Source of the DNA: CAYSSJ01 sp964433675
GTDB lineage: Bacteria > Cloacimonadota > Cloacimonadia > Cloacimonadales > TCS61
Direction: 5' to 3'
Length of the DNA: 64,000 nt
Assembly (NCBI GenBank): GCA_964433675.1
Contig: CAYSSJ010000010.1
Span: 1 to 64,000, forward strand
Shown here: positions 18,123 to 27,800 of the stretch, piece by piece
How the letters are laid out: each line of letters starts with the position of its first letter
Position numbering within the stretch: position 1 is the stretch's first letter
The notes under the pieces: generated by a model
Seen by the model: the letters and a program-made list of their open reading frames with translations, nothing else
The model's database searches: none
Told to the model about the DNA's origin: nothing
Position numbers and translations under genes: made by a program

Positions 18123-19223
18123 TCATAAAGACAAAAAATCTTTTAAAAATGAGACACCGACTATTTCCAAGATAATTCCGATAATCAATACAGAGAGAAA
18201 TATCGCTTTTCCGATATCTTGTCCTTTCAAACTACCGAGCTGATGTGGATCGCGTGAAAGATAGGCGGATGCGGCGAATAATTCTTCACCGATCAAAGTA
18301 TAGTCGCAGGTTGCTACGAAGAAGGGTAATTGGCTCGGTTCAGCAGTTCCAGCCGTCTGCATAGATCCGCTGGCGAAACCTGTTTCAGCCAAAATGAGCG
18401 ATTCGGCATAAAATGCTCCGAGGAAGAAATTGGCTGCTGGCTTCTCTCGGATGATAATGCCATCTACACCGGCAACGAAACCGAATTGATCGTCGGTAAG
18501 ATAAAATACGGAAGTGTCTCTATATGCGTCCGGTCGGCCAGCTTTGGCATAAGCTTCTTTGACAATTTCCTTGGCAGTAGAGAGAACCATAGAGCGACAG
18601 ACCGGTACGATGAGATCAGTATCATACTCAGCGGTTTTTTGAGCTAATCTTCCCAAGATGGTTAATCCGGCGATAGTTTGCATATTATCCAGATCAAGCG
18701 TGCCCGGTATAAATAAGACCGGTTTGCCCATTTCAGTAGCTCTACCGATTGCCTCATCCATAGATTCCAATCCATTGATCGGGCGGATATAGAGCTCTTT
18801 GCCTTTCTTGGCAGAATAGATGAAGAATATGATGGCAGCTGCAACTATAATAGCAATAATGAGCAAGGGTAGTTTGGTAGTGTCGAACCAAGAGGCAGTT
18901 GCCATTCCATAAGCTTCTAAGGTGGCAAGTTCATTATTCTCCTCATCATAATAAGTCAGGAGATATTGGTATTCTTCGTTGGGAGATATTGCAGTGTCAT
19001 CCGTATAGCGTCCACGTAGTCTGTCGGTTTGTACTATTGGGACTTCAATCTCTTCCATATAACGTATTATGATGATATGAGCGGCGTCTGTGGATTGGAG
19101 GTCCCAAGTCAAAACAATAGCAGAACCATCATCTCCGGGGCGATCTTCAGCTTCAAAAAAAGTGTGATCAGATGGATACAAAGCTACCGATAGCAAGATA
19201 AAACATATAACTAAATATTTCAT
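18123..19223 (-). CDS. DUF6754 protein with N-terminal fibronectin-III-like domain
   Basis: First gene of a four-gene set. The 366 residues start with a signal peptide (residues 1-16), then a beta domain of fibronectin type III look (about 25-110, GSAIVLTWDLQSTDAAHI ... NEEYQYLLTYYDEENN), a membrane helix (about 118-140) and the DUF6754 core (about 150-345). The core has recognisable phrases: IGRATEMGKPVLFIPGT, AGLTILGRLAQKTAEYDTD, LAETGFASG, AGTAEPSQLPFF and IGEELFAASAYLS. A final membrane helix closes it. The name comes from my memory of the family; its biochemical function is not established as far as I know. GGAGAG precedes the ATG. Confidence 0.8.
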   Translation of the reverse strand: MKYLVICFILLSVALYPSDHTFFEAEDRPGDDGSAIVLTWDLQSTDAAHIIIIRYMEEIEVPIVQTDRLRGRYTDDTAISPNEEYQYLLTYYDEENNELATLEAYGMATASWFDTTKLPLLIIAIIVAAAIIFFIYSAKKGKELYIRPINGLESMDEAIGRATEMGKPVLFIPGTLDLDNMQTIAGLTILGRLAQKTAEYDTDLIVPVCRSMVLSTAKEIVKEAYAKAGRPDAYRDTSVFYLTDDQFGFVAGVDGIIIREKPAANFFLGAFYAESLILAETGFASGSMQTAGTAEPSQLPFFVATCDYTLIGEELFAASAYLSRDPHQLGSLKGQDIGKAIFLSVLIIGIILEIVGVSFLKDFLSL

Positions 19224-19390
19224 ATGCTCTCCATTGATATTATAGTTGCTTTTTTTATCGTATAACTACAATTGTCAATTTAATTATGCAATATACACGA
19301 TTTTTTGTATTGCTAAGCAGTCTTTCATACTAGACTAATATATTAGAATTCAGTAATTAGAGAAATTAATGGGATGGATTTTATTATTAC

Positions 19391-20119
19391 TTATCTGATG
19401 AGATAGATCATGAAAATGAGAATAGTGATATAAATAGAAAAGGTGATATAGTCTTTGGGGTAAAGCGTGGAAGAATAAAGTGAAGAGCGCTGTGGGTATA
19501 TCCTAAATGCTCTTAATTCGAGTGAGATGGCTCTGGTTTTAACTTCATTAATAGTGTTGGCAACGATGGGGAAGAGCAAGGTTAGATAAGCTGCCGGTCG
19601 TTTGACTAAGGGGAGCTTTCTCAGATCGATCCCGCGCAGTAGCAGAGCTTCTCGTCTTTGCTCGAAATGCGTATTGAAGATCGGTAGTAGATGAATCACA
19701 GTTGCCACTAGAAATGAGATCTCGTATGGGATATGCCATTTTTTAAAGGCGAGTAGATATTCATAATAGGGAACATCAAAGAGTACGCCGGCGATGACGA
19801 CGATCAATAGCAGTCTCAGCGCTGTGATAATGCCGTAATTGATACCCACCGTAGTAATCTGAACTATCCCATATGACCATAAAACATTCCCTTCACTACG
19901 GAAAATTATCTGAAACAGCATCACCGTTAGTATGATGCTGGTTAACCTGCGAATCCGATGATACAAACGCTGGCATTTGTGCTTGCTGGGACTGTTCAAC
20001 AAAAAGATAGCTACGGCAGCAATAAGGAGAAGAAGCTGTATCTTTACGGATTGAAATATGATAGAAAGAGTGGATGTGAAGATAACCATAATAAGTAAAC
20101 TGCGTAGATTGAGCCTCAT
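19391..20119 (-). CDS. ecfT: ECF transporter transmembrane (T) subunit
   Basis: Membrane scaffold that couples ECF ATPases to vitamin-binding S subunits. It has 242 residues and about five membrane segments. The two cytoplasmic coupling motifs typical of EcfT are present in variant form, REALLLRGIDLRKLP and RAISLELRAFRIYP. No ATPase or S subunit adjoins it. The ECF ATPase pair (30069-31351), the S subunits at 33943 and bioY lie elsewhere in this window, so it may serve as the shared T subunit. The ribosome site AAGGAG lies inside a 14-codon upstream ORF that stops one base before this ATG. Confidence 0.88.
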   Translation of the reverse strand: MRLNLRSLLIMVIFTSTLSIIFQSVKIQLLLLIAAVAIFLLNSPSKHKCQRLYHRIRRLTSIILTVMLFQIIFRSEGNVLWSYGIVQITTVGINYGIITALRLLLIVVIAGVLFDVPYYEYLLAFKKWHIPYEISFLVATVIHLLPIFNTHFEQRREALLLRGIDLRKLPLVKRPAAYLTLLFPIVANTINEVKTRAISLELRAFRIYPQRSSLYSSTLYPKDYITFSIYITILIFMIYLIR

Positions 20120-20120
20120 T

Positions 20121-20165
20121 CTAACTAAAGCTCCTTTCTACTTTGGACAGATTACTGCTTATCAT
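20121..20165 (-). CDS. 14-codon upstream ORF of ecfT (possible leader peptide)
   Basis: ATG at 20165 follows a good AAGGAG site; the product would be MISSNLSKVERSFS. Its TAG stop ends one base before the ecfT ATG, and the ecfT ribosome site is read through by it. Such an arrangement could couple ecfT translation to this peptide. It may also be chance; only the start signal and the exact abutment argue for it. Confidence 0.3.
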   Translation of the reverse strand: MISSNLSKVERSFS

Positions 20166-20202
20166 ATTATCTCCTTTTGGAGTCTTATTTTTCACAATGC
20201 TT

Positions 20203-20231
20203 ATATTAGACAAGGAAAAAGTGTTCGACAA
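20203..20231 (-). promoter_or_regulatory. putative promoter of ecfT
   Basis: On the minus strand TTGTCG (20226-20231) and TAATAT (20203-20208) are separated by 17 bases. The -35 is imperfect and the -10 good. It would transcribe the 14-codon ORF and ecfT. Confidence 0.4.
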
Positions 20232-20358
20232 ATAATCGGAGCAAAACAATAGTTTAAATTTTGTTGCCACCAAGATAATGTAAAAAGAGTTTTCTGCTCT
20301 ATTTTGGTGAAATCATATTCTAGAAAATGTTATAGTTAGTTATTTCATAAAGAATAGT

Positions 20359-20413
20359 CACGATTTTTGTTGACAAGATTAGCAGAGTGATATTTTGTCA
20401 CTCCTATATCGTG
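20359..20413 (+). promoter_or_regulatory. promoter with nested inverted repeats before the TrmB-like gene
   Basis: TTGACA at 20370-20375 is followed after 15 bases by TATTTT (20391-20396), a slightly tight spacing. The promoter is wrapped by inverted repeats: CACGAT (20359-20364) with ATCGTG (20408-20413), TGACAA (20371-20376) with TTGTCA (20395-20400), and AGTGA with TCACT around 20386-20402. This is a good candidate operator for autoregulation by the adjoining TrmB-type protein. Confidence 0.45.
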
Positions 20414-20431
20414 GTAACATGAGGGGGTGAG

Positions 20432-21283
20432 ATGACGAAAGAAAATGAATATTTAGATTCATTTCGAAAGATCGGGCTGACCGAATCTGAATCTAAGGTT
20501 TATATAAATCTGCTCAGGAAGCAGAATTTTACTGCATCTGAAATAGCAAAGTTAGCCGGAATTTCGCGTTCGAAGATCTATGAGATCCTTAGAAGTTTGA
20601 TAGACAAAGGACTATGTGTGGAGATATTGGGTAAGACGAAAAAGTACTCACCTGTCAATCCGGAATTAGCATTCGAAAATTTGCTCGAACGTTATCAACA
20701 GGAGTGTTACAGAACGATCGAGCAGAAACGTATTCTTATCGATAACATCATGAATAACCTTACCTCTTTGTATCTTACTGAACGTAACAACACCGATCCA
20801 CTGGACTACATCGAGGTGATACACGATGATAACCGGTTGGCAAATAGAATCAGAGGACTGGAGAAACTAGCCAGAAAGGAGATCCTATCTTTCAGTAAAG
20901 CTCCCTATGCTATGAATCTCGATCCGGGAATCATAAAAAAACATATTGTCAGATACAAAGAAGATATCGATGCCATGGGTGTATATGAGATATCCGATGC
21001 TCAACAAGAGAATTTTTTTGAGGTAATGAAACTCTATGAAGATGCGGGGGAGAGAGTAAAGGTGACAGCACATCTTCCACTCAAGCTACATATTTTTGAT
21101 GAAAAGATAGTGATCTTTTCGTTGGAGAACAAGTTTCATAGACCGGGTAGTACAACCTCGATGGTGATCGAACATATCGATTTGGCAAAAACTTTGAAAG
21201 AGATCTTCAAAGTATATTGGCAGAATGCTATGACAATCGAGCAATTCGAAAAAGAAAACATACAAAATAATCAAAAAAAATAG
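20432..21283 (+). CDS. TrmB-family transcriptional regulator
   Basis: A 283-residue DNA-binding protein. The N-terminal winged helix (about residues 8-85: YLDSFRKIGLTESESKVYIN, ASEIAKLAGISRSKIYEILR) matches the TrmB family, best known from archaeal sugar regulators but also found in bacteria. A short coiled coil (about 85-110) leads to a C-terminal domain (about 125-265) with a phospholipase-D-like/effector layout (ARKEILSFSKAPYA, TAHLPLKLHIFDEKI). The ribosome site GAGGGGG precedes the ATG. It lies 8 bases ahead of the large secreted protein, which is its likely target together with its own promoter. The effector is unknown. Confidence 0.82.
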   Translation: MTKENEYLDSFRKIGLTESESKVYINLLRKQNFTASEIAKLAGISRSKIYEILRSLIDKGLCVEILGKTKKYSPVNPELAFENLLERYQQECYRTIEQKRILIDNIMNNLTSLYLTERNNTDPLDYIEVIHDDNRLANRIRGLEKLARKEILSFSKAPYAMNLDPGIIKKHIVRYKEDIDAMGVYEISDAQQENFFEVMKLYEDAGERVKVTAHLPLKLHIFDEKIVIFSLENKFHRPGSTTSMVIEHIDLAKTLKEIFKVYWQNAMTIEQFEKENIQNNQKK

Positions 21284-21291
21284 GAGGAGTT

Positions 21292-24200
21292 ATGAAACAG
21301 ACATTATTAGTATTGGCAATTCTTCTGATTGCCACTGCAGTAGTAGCCGATTGGACGATCCTACAAAGCTATACCATCCCGGGAAAAGCTTCAGGATTGG
21401 CTTATGACGGCACATATTTTTACTTTGGTATTTATGGAGCTAATGGAGAGAACGTCTATCGGTTCGATCCATCTGATGGTTCTTATCAATTACAATTCAC
21501 CAATCCACAAATAGGCGATTCTTATGGGATGACCTATGATGGCGAATATTTGTGGATCATAGACCGTGAAAGCCCAAGCACAACACCGGCTTATGCATTA
21601 CAACTCGATATGCAGGGCAATATTATTTCAGAATTTGATCTGCCGGATTATTATATGTCCGGCATAGCTTATGATGACGGTGATTTTTGGGTTCAGACTT
21701 ATTATCCCGATCCGGGAACGGTTTACAAAGTGGATAATACAGGGACTATTTTGTCTCAATTCACCCCACCTGATGATCAACCGTGGGATATATGCCTGCA
21801 TGACGATGATCTCTGGATCGTCGATTACTGGGTAGATGGTACAGGTATGATCCACAAAGTCGATCAGACAGGTACACTTTTGGAAAGTCATGAACCGGAA
21901 ACTGAAAGACCGGCCGGTATCGTTTATGACGGTACTTATCTCTGGTATGTGGATGGTGCACTAGGAAACGATAGCAATCTTTATAAGGTTGACCTTTCTG
22001 GAACGGGAACACCACAAATATCCGTACCTTTCGACCAGTATGATTTTGGGAATGTTGTTATAGATGAATCTATCACAGTAGATGTGCCCATTACCAATAC
22101 GGGAACAGGAACACTTACAGTTGATGATCTAATTTTTGCTTCCGATGTTTTTTCTACCGATGAGCCACTCCCATTCTCTATCGATCCGGGAGAAACTTAT
22201 AGTTGTGATATTACCTTCACACCGGATGATTGGGGTGAACATATAGCAGATTTTACTATCGTTTCTAATGATCCGATAAATCCGAATACAGTCATTGAAT
22301 TGCACGGCTATGGATTATATCCTGACGCACATATCATCGCAGATCCGACTTCTCTCTCTTACGGTTCGGTTCGCGTAGGTGCTCATACCGGGCAATACGT
22401 GCAGTTAAGCAATCAAGGCGTTACGCAGCTTACTATCAGCGATATCAGTTTCGGCGATGTTTCCTTCTTCTATGATGATACGGTAGAACTGCCGATCACA
22501 TTAGCATCTCGTGAAGAATATAACTTGAGAGTGTGGTTCCACCCATCTTCCACAGCCAATATAAATACCGAAATGACGGTCAGCAGTAACGACCCGACTC
22601 AGGCAACTATAGAAGTCGATCTAAGTGGTAGTGGAGATGATACTGTTCTTGAGATGGGAGATCAGTTATGGTCGTTCGATATCGACACCGGATATTTTCT
22701 TAATATCAGGGCAATATCACCGATTCCGGATATCTGGGGTAATGGCTTATCTGATGTTGTAGTTTGTTCAGATGACAATCATGTTAGAGCTTTCAATGGT
22801 AATTCCGATGGTATAGCAGATATCCTGTGGGAGTACGAAATTCCAGCAGGTAGCGTATATTCACAGAAAGGTTTGGTAGTAGAAGAAGATCTGAATAATG
22901 ATGGCTATCTGGATGTAGTAATCGGTACAACCGGTGGTGATCGTGCTATCAGAGCTCTTTCCGGCAAATCCGGTGAACAGCTCTGGGTTTTCAATACCAA
23001 TATGTACGGTGGCGGTGGTTGGGTATACCAGGTAGATGTAAGCTACGACTATACCGGCGATGGCGTGAAAGATGTCTTGGCTTCAGCCGGCGATGATAGC
23101 AACGGGACTGGTCCCAAAAGAGTATTCCTGCTCGAAGGTGCTACAGGACAGATGGTTTGGGATTCTCCTTTGAATGGTCCTGGTTTTGCTGTGATTGGTA
23201 TAGAAGATTTCAATGGTGATGATGTACCCGATGTATTAGCCGGTGGATCTAATGCAAATGAGACTGAAGGTAGAGTATTTGGTATCTGTGGTGCTACGGG
23301 TAGTATTATGTGGACTCATCACACAGCCGGTACTTCCGTATGGGCTCTTGCGCAGATAGAAGATATCACCGGTAATGATATACCCGATGTTATGGCTGGC
23401 GCTTTTATGGCAAATGGTGCATACTATGGTCTGGATGTTACTAATGGTGATGTAGAGTGGAGCGGCAATACAGGTGCTGCAATTATTACACGATTGGTTC
23501 CCTTGGATGATGTGAACTTCAATGGTTCTCTTGATATCGCAGTAGCACATAGTTCCAGTAATGCCACAGTTATCGATGGTTATGAAGGTACCGCTATTTG
23601 GAACCAACAGTTAGCGGATGGTGCTTGGCATTTGGCACGCACAGGAGACCTGACCGGTAATGGGATAAATGATCTGGTCATAGGAACCCTATATCAGAAT
23701 AATAATGCCTACTTTGTCGATGCTACCACAGGTAATCCGCTTGAAACTATCCCATATCCAAGTGCGGTAGATGCTATAGGTACTATCCCCGATGTAGTTG
23801 GGAATGGATCCTGGGAAATGATAGCCGGTGGTAGAAATGGTGAAATTAGATGTTATACCGGTGGGCACGTAGAGATGCCGGAACCGGGAATTATAGGTGG
23901 CAATGTCACATTAGTGGGTGGAGAAGGAGATGTAACTGAAGTAGAGATATCAGCAGGAACTGAATCCACAAATCCGGATGAAAATGGGAATTACACACTG
24001 GAGATTCTACCGGGAACCTATACGGTAATGGCAAGCTTGGAAGGATATGAAACTGAATCTGAATCTAATGTAGTGGTAGAATCCGGCGAGGCTACTATCG
24101 TTGACTTCACATTATATGCTGATGAACTACCTATGCCTATCAATCTCGCCGTAGATAGCGATACCGGTGAATTTACCTGGGAGGCACCCGAGTTCAGTCG

Positions 24201-24693
24201 TCATTCACGTTCTCGCCGTGAAATACTCGAATACAATGTCTATCTGAATGGCGAAGGAGTGGGCACGACAGAAGATGAGATGTGGATTTATGAAGATCTG
24301 GAAAACGGTATGGAATACGAAGCCGGTGTGGCAGCAGTTTATGATGTAGGAGAATCTGATATAGCTACGATAACATTCGTATATACCGGCACAAGCGCAG
24401 ATGAGCCGATAGTTACTGTAACTGCTCTTGAAGGTAATCATCCCAATCCGTTCAATCCGGATACCAATATCACATTCTCAATAAAAGAACAGTCAAATGT
24501 AATAATCGAAGTGTTCAACATCAAAGGTGAAAGAATTCGTACTTTAGTAGATAGTGAACTACCAGCCGGTAAACATTCGGTTATCTGGAACGGTAGAAAT
24601 GAAAACAATAGAGAAGTATCCAGTGGTGTATATTTCTATCGAATGCGAGCAGGTAAATATGTCAGTACTCGCAAAATGATCCTTATGAAATAA
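21292..24693 (+). CDS. large secreted multidomain protein with type IX-style sorting domain
   Basis: A 1133-residue protein with a signal peptide (1-19). In order: a beta-propeller-like region (about 25-240) with repeats such as YDGTYFYFG and YDGEYLWIID; two choice-of-anchor/ASPM-Hydin-like beta sandwiches (about 245-440, YDFGNVVIDESITVDVPITN); an FG-GAP/VCBS-like propeller (about 450-860) with calcium-type loops DLNNDGYLDVVIG, DYTGDGVKDVLA, DFNGDDVPDVLA and DITGNDIPDVMA; a carboxypeptidase-regulatory-like domain (about 868-943); a fibronectin-III-like domain; and a C-terminal sorting domain starting NHPNPFNPDTNITF and ending STRKMILMK. It should be exported and displayed on or released from the surface. 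No enzyme domain is seen; adhesion or polymer binding is a guess. Confidence 0.88.
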   Translation: MKQTLLVLAILLIATAVVADWTILQSYTIPGKASGLAYDGTYFYFGIYGANGENVYRFDPSDGSYQLQFTNPQIGDSYGMTYDGEYLWIIDRESPSTTPAYALQLDMQGNIISEFDLPDYYMSGIAYDDGDFWVQTYYPDPGTVYKVDNTGTILSQFTPPDDQPWDICLHDDDLWIVDYWVDGTGMIHKVDQTGTLLESHEPETERPAGIVYDGTYLWYVDGALGNDSNLYKVDLSGTGTPQISVPFDQYDFGNVVIDESITVDVPITNTGTGTLTVDDLIFASDVFSTDEPLPFSIDPGETYSCDITFTPDDWGEHIADFTIVSNDPINPNTVIELHGYGLYPDAHIIADPTSLSYGSVRVGAHTGQYVQLSNQGVTQLTISDISFGDVSFFYDDTVELPITLASREEYNLRVWFHPSSTANINTEMTVSSNDPTQATIEVDLSGSGDDTVLEMGDQLWSFDIDTGYFLNIRAISPIPDIWGNGLSDVVVCSDDNHVRAFNGNSDGIADILWEYEIPAGSVYSQKGLVVEEDLNNDGYLDVVIGTTGGDRAIRALSGKSGEQLWVFNTNMYGGGGWVYQVDVSYDYTGDGVKDVLASAGDDSNGTGPKRVFLLEGATGQMVWDSPLNGPGFAVIGIEDFNGDDVPDVLAGGSNANETEGRVFGICGATGSIMWTHHTAGTSVWALAQIEDITGNDIPDVMAGAFMANGAYYGLDVTNGDVEWSGNTGAAIITRLVPLDDVNFNGSLDIAVAHSSSNATVIDGYEGTAIWNQQLADGAWHLARTGDLTGNGINDLVIGTLYQNNNAYFVDATTGNPLETIPYPSAVDAIGTIPDVVGNGSWEMIAGGRNGEIRCYTGGHVEMPEPGIIGGNVTLVGGEGDVTEVEISAGTESTNPDENGNYTLEILPGTYTVMASLEGYETESESNVVVESGEATIVDFTLYADELPMPINLAVDSDTGEFTWEAPEFSRHSRSRREILEYNVYLNGEGVGTTEDEMWIYEDLENGMEYEAGVAAVYDVGESDIATITFVYTGTSADEPIVTVTALEGNHPNPFNPDTNITFSIKEQSNVIIEVFNIKGERIRTLVDSELPAGKHSVIWNGRNENNREVSSGVYFYRMRAGKYVSTRKMILMK

Positions 24694-24758
24694 GTAGAAA
24701 GAAGTATTAAAAGAGATTTCATAGGACAGGTCCTGATGAAATAAAAAACCTCCATACA

Positions 24759-24792
24759 AAAAAGGGTGGCTTTTCGAAAAGCCACCCTTTTT
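24759..24792. terminator. bidirectional intrinsic terminator
   Basis: A perfect 34-base palindrome centred at 24775/24776 (left arm AAAAAGGGTGGCTTTTC) with flanking A and T runs. It lies between the convergent ends of the secreted-protein gene (plus) and the histidine kinase gene (minus) and should stop both transcripts. Confidence 0.9.
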
Positions 24793-24804
24793 GTTTTCTC
24801 ATCA

Positions 24805-27800
24805 TCAAAATTTGATCAAGAATTTAGTGCCGTTTTCCCTATCAATAGTATAACTGGCTTTGAGCTGATCGAGCAGGATATAGACCAGTTTCAGACCCAA
24901 AGATTCAGTTTGTGGAAGCTTGATATCTTCCGATAAACCGATACCATCGTCGGAAACGACCAACTCTTTGTGTTCTTTGTTCTGTTTCAGTTCTACTATT
25001 ATGTGTCCGGAACGTTTATCCGGGAAAGCATATTTCAAAGAGTTGGAGATCAACTCATTGAGTATTAAACCACAAGGAATAGCTTGATCTATAGTTAGAT
25101 GTACATTATCGATCCGGTTAATTAGGGAGACTCGACTATGATCCGTTTTATAGGATTGTAACAAATGCTTGGTCAAACTGGAGAGGTAATCCTTGAAATC
25201 TATCTCGGAGAAATCCTCTGTCTGATACAATTTTTCATGCACTAGCGCCATAGAACGCACACGATTCTGTATTTGGTTGAAAACATCCAATATTTGCTCA
25301 TCTTCGATGGTATCTGCCTGCAGTTTCATCAGACTGGATATGATTTGCATATTGTTCTTCACCCGATGATGTACTTCTTTGAGCAGGATCTCTTTTTCAT
25401 GCAAGGAGCTTTGTAGCTGATCTTCAAATTGTTTTCGTTCGGTAATCTCCATAGCCAGACCGATCACACCCAAGACAGATTTGTCGATTTTACTCACTCT
25501 GTTTTTGATTATTTGGAATATATGTTTCTGCCTGTCTGTGCAAGTGAGAGATTCTTCGAAATGAACCGGTCGATCACTTTTCATAGCAACTTCATCATTA
25601 TTTCTGCATCTTTGCCATTCTTCCTCGGTGATGCTTGGCTTATCTGTGTCAAAACCGAGCATTTTCTCAAAATACTTGTTGATAAACTTGATCTCTCCAT
25701 TTGGTTCTGTAAGCCAGATACCGATAGGAGCATTGTTCACTATAGTCTGCAGGAGATGTTTTTGGTTTTTAACTTCATCTTCAGCTTTTTTCCGTTCATA
25801 AGCATTAGAGATCAGATTCGCGATCGTTTTTAAGAATTCAATCTCCGATTTTTCCCACTTTCTATGTTCATCACATTCATCGAATCCGACAAAACCGAAA
25901 TATTCGTGATCAATATACATTGGTATGATCAAAATAGATTTTACTCTTTGAGGTTTGAGAATCTTTACCAGGTCACGGGGAAGCTCTTTATCCACATCTG
26001 TGGCAATTATCATACCTTCAGAATTAATTAACTTTGCACCTGAGGGCATTATATCGAAAGTGACATTCTGCATTCTTTGTTTTTGAGACCGGATACCTCG
26101 CTTATACCATTCGTAGGTATTGCTGCATTTGCTGTGATCCTCGTTATCTTCAAAGATATAAACTCTACTTACATCAAAATGTTTCCCCATCAATTTTAGA
26201 ATATGATTCATCCTATCGCTAAAATAACTATGTTTGTTTAGCATAGTCGAAATATTGGTGAGCAATTCTTGCCTCTTTAGATGTTTTTGTATATTGAGTT
26301 CATGTTTCTTTCTATCATCTATATCCCTACATCCGAGTAAGAACCCGACGACCTCATCATCATCAGACAAGATGACATTACCGGTAGCCTCTACCCAGAT
26401 ATGATGACCTTTGATATGACGATAGCGAAATTCCGCTTTGTCCATGCATTTTTCTTGAATTGCAAAGTTTATCTTCTCCAAAAGGGAGGGGATATCATCC
26501 GGGTGTACGAAATCAAGGATGGATTTGCCTAGCAATGAACGGGGTGTGTAGCCAAACAGATGTTTCACCGAGGGAGTGGTGTACTCACAGTTCAACTTGT
26601 CGTTTGTCAAAGTGACTACATCACTAATAGTGTTTGTTACCTGACTTAGCCGTTTATCCCTTTCGATCACCTTCTTTTCTGCTTCTATTCGTAGCAATAT
26701 GGTGCCGACCAAGTTTGCAAATAGTTTCACTTCATCGGTGAATTCCACTACTTTCTCACTGGAAGGTACGATGACGAAACTGCCCAAAAGGCGATCTTCT
26801 TTACTGATGGCTACTAAATAGACTTGGTCAATTTTATATTGTTCAGACAATTTTTGTATCTGTTCTTTACTGAAATGATCCGGTGCCACATCTTTGAAAG
26901 GAGCACAAATATATTTGGATTTGAGTAAATTCGCAGCCAGTTGTTTATTGATTTTCCACCTTTTACCAAGTAGTTTGATATCAACCGCTTCTTCGAATAT
27001 TGCTAGAGCTTTTTTATCACCGGCTACACCTTTGGTTTTGCAATATCTTTCCTCCGGTTCATAAATATCCAAACAGACAAATTTGGCATCGGTAAGCCGG
27101 AGTAGATCACGACAGAACAGCTCATAGTCGGCTTCTGCAAAAGGGAAATCAAAGTAGTTTAGTGAAGCTCGGGAGAGGTGTTTGATCTTTGATTCATAGC
27201 TTTTTCTGGCTGTGATGTCATAACATATCCCCACATTGGCAATTGGATCTCCGAACTCATCCTTTATCAATGAAGTAGAGAGATATATCGGGAGTTTCGT
27301 CCCATCTTTTCTCATATTGATTATCTCACCTTGCCAGCCACCCTCTCGAGTTTTTTCGGATATTTCTGCGTCTTTCTGCTCATCAAAATCAGGGGGGCGT
27401 AAGAGTGCAATTGATTTGCCGATCAGTTCATCCTGCTGATAACCGAAGGTATCACAAAATGCCTGATTAACATAGATGATAGTATCTTCCATATCAGTGA
27501 TACTAACGCAATCGTTTGCATGTTGGATAGCACCACTCATCATCCTCATTAGATCAGCGTTGCTTTTTTGCTCGCTGATATCTTCCAGCATGCCGATATA
27601 GTAACGTTTGGAAATAAAACGTGGATTGATAGTGGAAACCGTTAGCTTGCCCCACATTATCGATCCATCTTTTCGGTAGTATCTTTTCTCCATTTGATAG
27701 TGGTCTGACTTACCCTCTTTTATCTTTCCCATTTTTTCTATATCTTTAGCGAGATCTTCGGGATGAGAAACATCCTTTACAGTGAGCTTCTTAAGCTCCT

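Larger units (their letters stand above)
20120..20431. other. divergent regulatory region between ecfT and the TrmB-like gene
   Basis: The 312 bases contain a tiny ORF and promoter for ecfT on the minus strand (20121-20231) and a promoter with nested inverted repeats for the TrmB-like gene on the plus strand (20359-20413). Between about 20232 and 20358 I see only AT-rich sequence with no clear element. Confidence 0.6.
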
